Source of the DNA: Litsea cubeba
Lineage: Eukaryota > Streptophyta > Magnoliopsida > Laurales > Lauraceae
NCBI GenBank assembly: GCA_012931725.1
Contig: CM022949.1
Location: 56,563,852 to 56,627,851 of the forward strand
DNA length: 64,000 nucleotides
Reading direction: 5' to 3'
Numbering within the stretch: position 1 is the first letter of the stretch; the number at the start of each line of letters is the position of its first letter. The position numbers were made by a program, and so were the translations under genes. Below are positions 1 to 11,026 of the stretch, piece after piece. The notes beneath the pieces were generated by a model, which was given only the letters and a program-made list of their open reading frames with translations, did not search any database and had not been told where the DNA came from.

Positions 1-2112
1 AGATGTTACACACACCTGTGGCTGTAAAATCAGAAAAAACAAATAGAGGAAGAAGCGACGCTAGCGTCGTTCATTACAGGAATTTTTTTTATCAAAAGTT
101 ATGTTTTCAATTGTGCAAAATGCATAACAAACAAACCTGTATCAAGTCAGCTTAATACGTCTCCTTCTTCTACGTTCATATAACCAAAAACACCACCCAT
201 GCAACTATTCATATCCATACTTTATGGATTTTCCACACACCAAAGAGATGTAACATTATAAACATAAAAAAAATAATAGGACAATGCATCCAACAGAATA
301 TTACTTTTACAAACCCCAAAAGAACAAAGATAATGGATCCAATAGATCAATGTACTTCGCTGCCCACATGCCACTAAAATGTACAAGATTAATTACATTT
401 TGTCAAAGGATCAATGCCCCTAAATCATAAAAGATTAATTACAATTCATTGAGTCAAAGGATCAATGCCCAAACGGTGACTGTTAAGCTCCCAACTGTAT
501 CCATATATGAAGCACACAACCCCAAAACCTTTATTATCCAACAATCTTAGTCCCAGATTAAAAGACTGTCATCTTCTAACCTTTTGGACTGTCCTAACCA
601 TTTATTCTAAGGACACCAATGGGATGTTCATAGTGATTCTTAGGGTTATGCCCCATCCATCATGGACCATAATTTGGAACCCCTCATCTTGAAAACGTAC
701 AACGTCATACACACGGTGCACGCACATGAATAAGCATATATTGGCATGTCAAATAACGCCTCAGATATAACCCATGCCATCATAATGCAGAAAAATATAC
801 TCAAAATGTCTTCCATCAGCACAATGCAAAAGACAATCTTCACCTAAAACAAGATGGCAGAGTCACCCCATGGCAAACAAATGCGAGCACCACATAGATA
901 ACAACCAAGATGAGGACTATCAATGCAACCCTGTGAGTCCCCAAGGAAGTGAGGATTTGGCTATGGTACTAACAAGCTTGTTTTCCAAAATCAATTGCAG
1001 GATTTTGGTCATATCTATGTAGAGAACGTGGAAGATTATATGAGCAAAACATACATTCATGACATTGAAGTCTTGACAATATTATTAAGCTCTCCAGCTT
1101 CGATCAAGCTTTGATCACAAAAAAAAAAGCATGAAAAGAAAAACAACAAATGTACTAAAAATTACACACCAAAAATATTGAGAATGAAGAGGGAGAAATA
1201 TCAAATATAAAAACATCAAAGAGAAAAAAGATATCAGACAAGAATAGAACACAGAAGAAGAAAATGCACGTTTGGGTGATGTAAACCAACTTCTGAATTT
1301 TAATCAGACACCAAACGAGCATCAATGAATCAAATGTGCATGTCGAAAAACAAGTGAGAAAAATCCATTATGGGTGTTTCGTTCTTTAGGAAGACCATCC
1401 GGACATTGTATTTGAAATAACTCACAAATGTGCAGACACTCAACCCACTTTTTGGATTTTAATCAATCACCAAACAACCATCAATGAATAGCATGTGCAT
1501 GTCCGAAAATAAGAGAAATCCAAACTAAAACCATTGTGGCCGTTTTGTTCTTGGAGGAAAAAACCCAAACGATAAACCCACAAATATGCAAACGGTAAAC
1601 CCACTTCTAGTTTTTCGTGAATCACCAAACAAGCATCAAAGAATCGAACATGCATGGTGAAAAACAAGTGAAACTCCATCGAAACCAACCTACCATTATC
1701 GTTCTTGGAAAAAAAAACCACAAATGAAAACAAGAGAAACGCCATATTTTAGATATGCAAACGGTTTCAACGTCCCATACCTTACTTATAGGTTTTGTGC
1801 GATATCGGATCAAGGTTAATGCAAAATGGGGAAGGAAGAGTGCAAAAGAGCAGCGGCGCCGACGTACTTTGATAAAGGGAGGAAGAGGAGAGAAAGGAAG
1901 GGGGAAGAAAGAAAGTGAAAATGAAAGGAAACGAAGGTTTTAAAATAGCAGATAAGTGACGCTAGCGTCACTAATTTTCACACTAGCGTCACTCGTTTAA
2001 TATCGAAAAAAAAAACCACACGGGATCTAATGGACCCCGTTTGTGTGGTTCGATTTCTGAGGAACTATCAAGTTCAACGTCCAACGACTGAGTATTTTTG
2101 GGTAAAATCCTC
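1..2112. mobile_element. Non-autonomous MULE, right part (left end outside window)
   Basis: The right end, read inwards on the minus strand, is GAGGATTTTACCCAAAAA, very like the terminus of the well-bounded MULE at 12922 (GAGAATTTTACCAAAAA). About 140 bp inside this end is the palindrome GTGACGCTAGCGTCAC (1956-1971), followed by a partial copy at 1983-1993. The same core, CGACGCTAGCGTCG, lies at 56-69, so a matching left terminus would sit about 80 bp outside the window and the element would be about 2.2 kb. Inside are imperfect tandem repeats and a purine-rich stretch (1845-1940), but no transposase. No TSD can be checked because only one end is present. The MULE assignment rests on the terminus and the repeated palindrome. 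Confidence 0.6.
1283..1745. repeat. Imperfect tandem repeats of about 155 bp
   Basis: Three diverged units begin near 1283, 1441 and 1594, each with a version of CCCACTT-TTTT-ATCA-CACCAAAC followed by ATCAATGAAT and a CATGTGCATG-like stretch; a fourth partial unit follows at about 1700-1745. They lie inside the MULE that ends at 2112 and are probably subterminal structure of that element. Confidence 0.55.
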
Positions 2113-3507
2113 TAATAACTTTTATAAAAAAGAACCATGCTATGCATGCGGGGCCCAATTAACATCGTATCGCACATGAATATACCATGTTCATCAATTT
2201 TTCGTGCTTTACACAATGGTGCGGAGAAAGCACATCATTTCATGTGTGAATAAAAAGTTATGAGCCATGATGTTTGATCATGCAGAAAATGATAATTTCA
2301 CCAAAACATGCATTTTTCTGAAATTTTTGATGATCTTGACTTAAATTTAAACATGAGAGTCCAGTTGCATGATTTTGTGAAAATCAGTTAATTCAATGTA
2401 TTTTGTTTTAATTAAGTCTACAAATTCACATGAAATAATGAATTAGAAGTGTAATTTTGTGGACTTATCAACGGTAAGGAGAGCTTGTACAGGAGCATTA
2501 CTCTCTCTGTGTGTGTAAGTAGTTAAAAATGAAGATCAAAGGTGAATATATAAAAATACCCTCAAATGACCTCCCCTCTGATAGAATATGAATAAGGGAA
2601 AATAGGAAATGAATGCCTAGCCATCATCTTAAATTCAAATATTAGGAAAGTCAATGTCCCATCTACATCACTACCTTATATCCTCCCTTTTTTTCTCATA
2701 ACTCATATCATTTGCACCCTAGCCAACACCCTACCGTTGCCTTCCATGGGGTCTTAGAACTCTATATATAGTGAAGTAATTCACCAAACAAAAAGAGATG
2801 AGGTGTGAGGGATATAAAGCGTGACGATATAAGGATTTGACTTACTCCCCTATAATAATGTCTTTTAGGTGTGAGTTTCTCCTGCGGTCGTCCGCGTTAG
2901 TGCAATTTGCCATCTCAGCCATTGAAGACTTTTAAATTTAGGATGGGCAAACTCAAAAGATTGTGTGATGAAGGTAGGTAGCCTTCAAGGCTTCTCCTTC
3001 ATATTGCACGACTAAAGTTACTACTACTGATGAAGCCCGTAGGAGTAGGGGTGCTCATGGGCTGAGCCAGCCCAAGCCTGGTCCGGGCCTAACCCACTTT
3101 AGGCCGAGCTTGGATATGTAATTAGGACCCGATTAATAATTGGGCCGGGTTAGGATTAAGTGATGAAAATCCCATAGTCCGGCCTGACCATAAAAAAGGA
3201 TCAGCCCATTTGCCCAAGCCTAGCAAGGCAAGCATGTTATTTTCCCTTGAAATATGCCGAACTTGGAAGCCACCCAAACTACCACAGCATTCCAAAATAT
3301 CGCATATAATTGGATGAATCTATCAATCAACGTCTCCCTTCACCACTCGAACCACCTCCAGCGCAACCAAACACAAAATGACCCTTGAGTGATTGCTTAG
3401 CGGGAAGAGGGACACCCGTGCTTCAGCCTCTTTAGCTGAACTGGATCTAAGTCCTTTGGAGAAACCAGTGGTCACAAAAGAATCCATAAAATATAGGGCA
3501 AAACTAA
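2113..3507. other. AT-rich intergenic stretch with a degraded hAT-like fragment
   Basis: I find no convincing gene here. At 3046-3230 there is a GGGCCGG/AGCCCA-rich segment that opens with TAGGGGTGCTCATGGGC, a start typical of plant hAT-derived repeats, but I find no matching right end. A TATATATA stretch at 2763-2770 could be a promoter remnant. The last ~107 bases form an open frame discussed separately. Confidence 0.4.
3401..3507 (+). pseudogene. Possible exon relic interrupted by the OTU-MULE
   Basis: From a possible splice acceptor (GCTTAG before 3401) an open frame runs to the MULE insertion point. If the 6642-bp MULE and one TSD copy are removed, the frame continues unbroken from 10159 to a TAA at 10221-10223, giving about 60 residues in all. 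I do not recognise the peptide. The continuity may be chance, because 60 codons is short; no upstream exon or downstream gene structure is visible. Confidence 0.22.
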
Positions 3508-3834
3508 GAGTGCTGCTATTGGCACACAAAAATTTTCTTTTTAAACACAAGGATTTTTTGTTTTTTCTTATTACATTTGTACCCCTTTATGAAATGACTA
3601 AAGTAGCCATTATCCAACAAAAACTCAAATCAGATTTTCTTTTCACACACAATCTCCATTCTTCTTCCCTAAAGAGCTTCTCCCACCTCACTCTCCACTT
3701 CCTCCATCTTCCTTGGGCAAGTCATCTTCACTCACTTGCATTTTATTTTTTCCGGGCATCCTATCTCACTCTCCACTTCCTTCATTTTCCTTTGCAACTC
3801 ATCTTTCATTCACATTCCTCCATTTGATTGTGCA

Positions 3835-6800
3835 ATGAAGGAAGAGATGGATGAAAACAACAATCAAATGGTGCCTTTTAATCAAAGCAGTAGTGGAAAG
3901 GTATGTTTCATTGATATTTTTTTTCATTTTTGTATCTTTTGTAAATTCTTCATCTCGCCTGAAACTTCGTACCTCCCGATATGTACGGTATTTCAGAACC
4001 GAACATATAGCAAATGTTCGGACGTACAGGACCGAACATATGACATATGTTCGGACCTATACAACCGAACATAAGCTATATGTTCGGTCTTACACTTCCG
4101 AACATATAGCATATGTTCGGTCCTGAGATTCCGAACATATGTTAAATGTTCGGAAGTAAATATCCGGACAGTGATATTAAATTAATATATTATGCACGTC
4201 TCTACGCAAGAAAGTCAGGTTGGATCGGACTTTGTCATGGATTATATCAGTGAGTTTATAACTCTAGAGGTAAGACCAACATATGTAGGATTTATTATTC
4301 AAGTTACATTTACTTATTACTAAATTCGTATTTAATTTGTTTATTTATTGTAGATATTTCACAGCCGCGATTCGTTGATCAGTTGGGCTCGTGGAGTAGG
4401 AAGGAAAAATGGGTTTGTTATCGTGATAAAGGTTTCAAATGCTGCTCGAGTGGGTGTCGAAGCTAGAGTACTCCTTGCTTGCGAGAGAAATGGACAATAT
4501 AAACAAGAAGAGTGCCAAAAGCGAAAGAGGATCAAACAAACCGGTTCAAAGAAATGTGGATGTCCTTTCGCACTAAAGGGTAAAAAGTTAGACTCAAATG
4601 ATGATTGGATGTTGGAGGTCATATGTGGTGTGCATAACCATTCGGCCGCGGAATATTTAGAAGGGCATTCATTTGCAGGAAGATTATCAGAGGAGGAAAC
4701 AAAGTTGCTGGTTGACATGTTGAAGAGCATGGTTAGACCAAAAGAAATTTTGGTGAACAAAGAAGTGAATTAAACGTAACCACAATGAAGACCATATATA
4801 ATGCATGCTACAGATATAAAGTTAATGAGCGGGGTAGAAGAAGTCAGATGCAACAACTACTTGGTAAGTTGGCAGAGCATGATTACATAGAATGACATAA
4901 GAATTATGAGGATAGCGAGATTGTAACTGACTTAATTTGGACGCACCCAAAAAGTATAGATTTGTTGCGTGCATTTCCACATGTCTTGATAATGGACTGT
5001 ACTTACAAGACCAATCGTTATCGCATGCCTCTTCTGGAGATTGTTGGAGTCACATCCATAGACATGACTTTTTCAGTATGCTTTGCATACCTTCATGCTG
5101 AACGTGAAGAAAATTATGCATGGGCACTAGGTGTATTGCGTTCTATTATTGGCGATGGTATTCTTCCTGATGTCATTGTGACGGATAGAGAATTGTCACT
5201 CATGAGCGCCATTAACAGAATATTCCCTGGTGCTACTCATTTATTATGCAAATGGCACATTAATAGAAACGTATTGGCGAGATGCAAGAAGTTGTTCGAA
5301 ACGAAAGAAAAATGGGACAGGTTTATTTTGAGCTGGAATATGTTGGTGTCTTCATCCACAGAAGATGAGTTTGGTGAACAACTCAGTAAGCTAAACAATG
5401 AATTCAGCACGTACCCTGATGCACTCAATTACGTGAAAGGTAGTTGGTTGGATGCTTACAAGGAGAGATTTGTCTCCGCATGGACAGACAATTGTGTCCA
5501 TTTTGGGAATACTACCTCGAACAGGTAATTTTTTTAAAAAATACTTTATTTGATTTATGCTTATTAATTAATAAGACTAACCTCTTAATAATCCAACGCA
5601 GGGCCGAGAGTTCACATGCACAGCTCAAAAGACAGCTTGGATCAAGTCAAGGAAATTTTGAAGCATTTTGGTCTAAATTCCATAATTTGCTTGAGTTGCA
5701 GCATACCAATATCAAAGCTTCGTTTGAGAAAAGTAAGACAGTTGTGCAACATAATTTCAAGCCGACAGAATACAAAGATCTTCGTGGTAATGTCTCTAAA
5801 AATGCACTTGAGAAAATTTTAACAGAAACCAAGAGAGCTAATCTAGTTGGAATTGACGCCAGTGTGTGTGGTTGTGTTATTCGACGCACACATGGATTAC
5901 CCTGTGTGCATGAGATTGCAGAATATATCAGTCAAGGGCGGCCTATTCCTCTAAGCTGTGTACATCAGCATTGGAAGAAGCTTGATATGTTGCCAACTGC
6001 TTCGTCGATGACGAGTTCTTCTATGGGTTTGGATTGCAAGGCAGATTTGGAGTTACTTGAAAAACGGTTCAATGAGTATAATTCCACCAGAAAATTACAA
6101 CTTCTAAAGAAGATACGGGAGCTATCTATGCCAGATATCACTCATTTGATTGAACCCGAGGTGATATCAAGAACAAGAGGCAGACCAAGTATGAAAGCTG
6201 ACACATCAACTCGACGAGATCCAAGCGCTTTTGAATTGGTACCGTCTGCACAGGATAGCTACTCTCCTAAATCAGTTGCAGTGAAAGATGTTAAAAATAA
6301 AGGACAATTGGGATTCAAATCAAAGAGAAACGAGAAGATAAGGGCGATTCGTACAAGGTCAAAGAACATCAGTAATTATGTGGACTCATTTCCCGTGGGG
6401 TTGAGACCTTACATTAAGGTTGTAAAGGATGTTGCAGCTGATGGTAATTGTGGATTCAGAGCAATCGCTGGATTGGTAGGCCTACCCGAGGATGAATGGA
6501 GACAAGTCAGAAGAGATTTATTACAAGAGTTGCTTGCACATGTAGACCACTACAGACAATTATATGGAGTGGAGGAAAGAGTTGAGGAATTGGTTGAAAC
6601 ATTATCATGCATGGATGACAACCCATTGATAGACTATTGGATGACTATGCCTGACATGGGACATCTCATAGCATCACGTTATAATTTGATGTTATATCAT
6701 TTGAGCAGAGAACAATGCCTGACTTTCCTGCCTTTGCGATCTGTGCCGGTGCCGATGCCTTCTTGGAACGAGAGAACAATCGGTTTTGTTAATGGGAATC

Positions 6801-6979
6801 ATTTTGTACAATTGTTTTTAATACCTGGTCATCCAACTCCGCCTATTGCAAATAAGTGGAAACAGTTTCATTATCCTTGTGCGGATGGATGGGAGACTCC
6901 ATATAGGGAACGGATTGTTCAATTTAAAGAGCTCGTAACTCCAGACATATCAATAGCAGAGACAATTGATTTGGATTGA
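3835..6979 (+). pseudogene. MULE transposase fused to an OTU cysteine-protease domain (damaged)
   Basis: Four exons can be traced by comparison with the second copy: 3835-3900, 4198-4269, 4354-5524 and 5602-6979. The N-terminal part holds a FAR1/MULE-type DNA-binding region with CGCPF and an HNH motif. The DDE core follows: first D in LIMDCTYK (~4990), second D in IVTDRE (~5180), E in RAESSHAQ (~5607). A SWIM-type zinc finger (CGCVIRR...LPCVHE) lies at ~5860-5915. The C-terminus (~6415-6830) is an OTU fold with the catalytic D and C in ADGNCGFRAI and the H in NGNHFVQLF, so the protease triad looks intact. Damage: the exon 2 acceptor reads AC instead of AG (4196-4197), about 7 bp is missing near 4753 compared with copy 2, causing a frameshift, and TGA replaces a tryptophan codon near 4893. 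The last 1.3 kb is open. Confidence 0.88.
3999..4170. repeat. 33-bp palindrome array A, intron 1 of the transposase gene (copy 1)
   Basis: Palindromes of the form CCGAACA-N9-TGTTCGG start at 3999, 4032, 4065, 4098 and 4131, with a partial sixth at 4164. Every step is exactly 33 bp: a 23-bp dyad plus a 10-bp spacer. The array lies between the donor at 3901 and the exon at 4198, about 490 bp from the left end of the element. The dyad arms are conserved; the N9 centres and spacers vary. Confidence 0.93.
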
Positions 6980-7171
6980 ATGTAATTGGACACAATTCCT
7001 TTATGTTTCTGTATCGGAATGTTCTTTTAATCATTTAATGAAGTTGAACATGTTTTTTTTTTTTTTTTGTGCATTCTATTAAAATAAGCTTTTTTATGTT
7101 GAATGTGGTTGAGTCCATGCTTATTAATTGAATGCAGACTCATTAAAAAAAAGTTAAATTCGTAACTGTAA

Positions 7172-7334
7172 CACTGTTCGGATACACAGTGCCGAACATA
7201 TCCATATAGTTCGGTTCTGAGTGCCCGAACATCATGGACATGTTCGGCACTGAAGTTCCGAACATTATGCATATGTTCGGAACTTAGTGTCCGAACAAAA
7301 ACGTTTTGTTCGGACCTGTGTATCCGAACGGAGG
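7172..7334. repeat. 33-bp palindrome array B, between the convergent genes (copy 1)
   Basis: Dyads CCGAACA-N9-TGTTCGG start at 7192, 7225, 7258 and 7291, with a half site at 7324 and another at 7175-7181 that falls on the same 33-bp grid. The array sits between the stop of the transposase gene (6979) and the 3' end of the PMD gene (7574). Confidence 0.93.
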
Positions 7335-7573
7335 TTCAGTTATCCTACTTTGACAGTATATAATGAAAATATTTCAACCTGTACATAAAAAATCAAGCAC
7401 TATCCAAAGTAATTAAAGATAACATCAAATAACTAAAACACATTTGACAGCAAGTACATCCATATTCAAATTACACAAGAACATCGTCTTAAAATAACCA
7501 TGTTAGTACTTGAAAAAAATATATTACAATGATTTTTTGTTTTTCGTCAATTATAACAACTGTTTACATTTCT

Positions 7574-9443
7574 TCAACTGTCCCTTCCCCTCCTAGTCCT
7601 AGTGCGACTGTAAGTTTGTGAACTCATGTGGGGATGTCGAAAGGTTCGTTGAGCATCCTCAATTGAAACTCCCCGTAACACATGTGCCAACTGATTCACA
7701 TGGGTATATAATCCCCGCGGGTCTTCAACCCAATGGTCTTCACCTCTTCCTGTAACCTAATCAAGAATGATCAGTGCATCCAAATTACGCTGCTGATAGT
7801 CAATCATACTGCTACCGCTTGGCTCATTTTCTTCAGGACGGGGCGCGAAATTAGAATGAAAGTTTGGGTGTTGTAATATCCTCCACGATACTCTTGCATA
7901 CCAATCCATATACCCAAGAACGCAATCTGCAAGACGCCTAACTGGTTGACTACGATTCAATGCAGATATCAGGTGATTAGGCCATCCCTCCCAAACTTGA
8001 TTGATATATTGATATGCGATTTGATAGTCACGGGCAGTCGGACCTCGCGTAGCACGAATAGGGGCTAATGGCGGTGGAGGAATCGTCTGAACTCTCCCAA
8101 ACTGTCTGAGCACCCTATCTGGGTGATAAGGCTCAACAACATCCATACATTTGATGCACCCACAGTAGTATGCAACTTCATTGAAAGGATGATATTGTCT
8201 AACATCACGATATGGGTACCAAGTCACCTGAAAGTAGTTAGTCCAATCGTAAGATATGAAAGTATATAATAGAAAATAAAAAGTTAATCCGATACATTCT
8301 TTAAAAGAAACATCAAGTTAGTTACCTGATCAGCACTCATGACATCAATTCTCTCTCGTATGCTTTGTAAAGGAGCAGACTCTCTACGAGGAAACCAACG
8401 ATGAACCCGGGGCTGAATGGCTTGATAGAGTAAGTTTGGAGTCGGAGCTAAACTTTCAAAGTGTTCGTACACCCAAGCTTCTAGTAGAGTCAAATAGCCG
8501 GCTATTTGTTTCACTTGATGCCTGCTTGCTAACCCCAACTGCCTGTATAAGTATGCTAGGGCAGCAGCACCCCATGCATATGAACGTATGGCTTCTACAT
8601 CCACGAGTTTTGTAAGGAAAATGATCGGCACTCGTGTGCCACTCTTGTCAGTAAACAAGGTACAACCCAATAAGTACAGAAGGTAAGCTCTTACTGCAGA
8701 GTCTATCATCTCGTCCCCATTATCGTCAGAAAAACTGGCAAACCTTTCCCGTAACCACTCCAATCTAACTGATTGGCCCCGCACTTGTATCAACTCGTCA
8801 TGTGCTTCTACCGGTTTTACTCCTAGTGCATCAACAATGAGTGCTTGAGCTTCTTCATATGACATTCTTTCATTATAAGAAACCATCCGCCCAATCACTG
8901 GGATGCCTAGGATAGATGCAACATCATCTAAGGTGATGGTCATCTCACCAAAAGGCATATATAAGGTGTTCGTCTCAGGTTGCCACCTTTCCATAAAACT
9001 AGATACAGTAATCTTATTGATGGAGCAGTAAGATGCAGTCACTAATGGAGCCAATCCGGACCTCGAGACTAAATCCCTAAACCTGTCAGACTCATTTAGT
9101 TGCTACAAATGCACTTTCTGCCCATGACTTAGACATTTCAGTGGGCCTCGATCCTGCATTCAACCATTAATACATAATTAAATAAATTAACAAATGAATA
9201 AAACTTTCATATGAAACAAGTGAAACACACCTGTCCAATCCAAATGTACCCAACTGTATGTGTATCAAAGCTGGTCAATAAGGACCTATCTTGTGGCCCC
9301 AGGGCTGGTTGATCTTCCATCTCTTATTGTTGTTCTTCCTCTTCCTCAGATACCTCTGGGTCTTCTACAACCTCTTCTACTATCTGACGTCGCTTCCTAT
9401 TTGAAGCAGTAGGTCGCACCCGAGAAGAGCTTGGCCGGTCCAT
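7574..9443 (-). pseudogene. Plant mobile domain protein gene of OTU-MULE copy 1 (damaged)
   Basis: The start ATG is at 9443-9441, straight after a TTTTAG acceptor, so a 5' leader intron is likely. Exon 1 (9443-~9231) encodes a basic then acidic Ser/Glu-rich N-terminus. The main exon (from ~9170 to a donor near 8325) carries the plant mobile domain, with FMERWQPETNTLYMPFGEMT and the TLDDVASILGIPVIG block typical of the family. The last exon (from 8227) carries YYCGCIKCMDVVEPYHPDRV and ends in an Arg-rich tail at 7574. PMD proteins such as Arabidopsis MAIN and MAIL1 act in the nucleus in silencing and genome stability; related genes ride on transposons. Stops interrupt exon 1 (TAA after a Glu run) and the final exon (TAG near 7757). 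The gene points towards the transposase gene. Confidence 0.82.
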
Positions 9444-9492
9444 TTCTAAAATACGAAAGAAAAAAATTTTATTTGACTGCTAGATCTCTATA

Positions 9493-9655
9493 TGTTCGGA
9501 CCTAAGTGTCCAAACATATTGCTTTTGTTCGGACCTGAGTGTCCGAACAAAAGTAATATTTTCGGACACTCAGGTCCGAACAAAACCAATTTGTTCGGAC
9601 GTTAGTGTCCGAACATTTGCAACCCGTTCGGTCAACCAGAGCCGAACAGTCGCGA
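9493..9655. repeat. 33-bp palindrome array C, 5' intron of the PMD gene (copy 1)
   Basis: Dyads start at 9510, 9543, 9576 and 9609, with a half site at 9642 and a right half at 9493-9499, all on one 33-bp grid. The array lies upstream of the PMD start codon (9443), between a GTAAGT donor near 9741 and the acceptor at ~9445, so it mirrors array A: each gene has an array in its first intron. Confidence 0.92.
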
Positions 9656-10158
9656 TTTCTGAACCTAAAACCGCGACGATGGTGGTTCAAATGCAACCCA
9701 AAACTATTAGAAAACAGTAACATTGTTTGTCAAAACTTACATTGAATGAAAATCTATCATAATAACAAGTTTTCATGGAAAAATAAGTAATCTAAGATGG
9801 AAAAAAATGGTAAAGAATAGATAGGAAAGAAGAAGAAATGGTAATGTTGGAAGGATCCATTTATCTTTGGAAGAAAATGATGTCTAGAGGAATAGGAACG
9901 CCGGTGGCTCACCGGAGAATCGCCGGAAAATGGATCCAGTCGGTGGAGTGGAAGTCCCTTTTGGTTTGCGTGTGGGAAGAATAAGAAGAAGATGTGTGTG
10001 GGAAGAAAAAAGAGGGGAATGAATATAAGGGCAGTTTAGAAACCTTTGATGTGTGTGGAAAGAAATACATTCATTTTTAAATTTTAGTAATGTGTGTGGA
10101 GAGGAATTGTGTGGGAAAAGATAAATTTTGTGTGCCAATAGCAGCACTCCAAAACTAA

Positions 10159-11026
10159 AGGCCGTATCACCTGATGACGTAGTGAGAAGCATCAACAAAG
10201 AGGATGGCGGAAGAACGCTCTAAGTCTCAACTCCCATCCCACAGAGAATGGGCCTCATTTATAGCAAAAGCCTCTTGAGGAAATGATTTTGGAATATGAA
10301 CCATTTTATTAGCTAGGGACAGGCCCAAAAAGGGTTTAAAACTTTTTCCTTAATACTATATTCATTTTTAACCTTTCAAACTGCCCACCACATGACAATA
10401 AAATGAGTGTTAGAGTCGGAGCCTGAGAGCAACTGAATCTTTTATTATTATCATAATACAAAATATAGATTATGATTCTAAAATTTTTATTATCATGATT
10501 TTAGCTAACCTTGTCCCAACAGAGCCACGAGTTTAAGCTATACAATGAAAAGCATCAAAGACACTAACATTAAATTCATATTTAATATTTTAATACTACA
10601 ATTTATGGACTAAACCATAAACATTAATCCCAAACCACACTTGGTAGGGTAATCATTCTAGCAAATGATTTTATATTATAACAATTAGTTCTGCCGCCCA
10701 ATTTTCACCGTCAAAACAAATCTTGACCTCTTTTAATTTCTTTCCTATTTCTAGCTTTTTAATTTGTTTCTTTTGGTAGCAAGTCTTATATATTCAAGGA
10801 TGGAGAGTCTTTTACTAAGAATGAGAGGGTCTTATATTCACTTATTCAGGGATGGAAATTTTTACTGCAGGAAGCGGGTGTCCAATTAGTTTCGTTTTCT
10901 TTGCTGTCGCATCACTTTTACCCATTTGGTACGAGTGTCAAAAGAAACATCCAATGAGAAAACATAAAAAGTAGGAGTTTGTTGGATTCGGGTCTCCTGT
11001 TTCCTCGAAACAGGAGACGACACTAA
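10159..11026. other. AT-rich stretch with no gene recognised, with a short hairpin
   Basis: No coding region, RNA gene or bounded element is evident apart from a perfect 11-bp inverted repeat with a 5-nt loop at 10992-11018 (GTCTCCTGTTT/AAACAGGAGAC) just before the MITE at 11027. The first 65 bases continue the possible exon relic described at 3401. Confidence 0.5.

Larger units (their letters stand above)
3508..10149. mobile_element. OTU-MULE copy 1: complete two-gene Mutator-like element
   Basis: The element is 6642 bp. It opens with GAGTGCTGCTATTGGCACAC and closes with the exact inverse, so the outer 20 bp form a perfect inverted repeat with looser similarity further in. It is flanked by a perfect 9-bp TSD, CAAAACTAA, at 3499-3507 and 10150-10158; 9 bp is the Mutator-superfamily length. 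It carries a transposase-OTU gene on the plus strand and a plant-mobile-domain gene on the minus strand, convergent, with three 33-bp-spaced palindrome arrays in the noncoding parts. Both genes contain stops or frameshifts, so this copy is probably not autonomous, although its ends look usable by a transposase supplied in trans. A second copy lies at 28655-~35267. Confidence 0.93.

Noticed and set aside
3990..4126. Coding exon made of 11-residue repeats across array A
   Set aside because: The array lies between a splice donor and the next exon, and the open frame follows from 33 being a multiple of 3.
3999..4170. CRISPR-like repeat-spacer array
   Set aside because: The repeats are dyads whose centres vary, spacers are only 10 bp, there are no cas genes, and the setting is a plant transposon intron.
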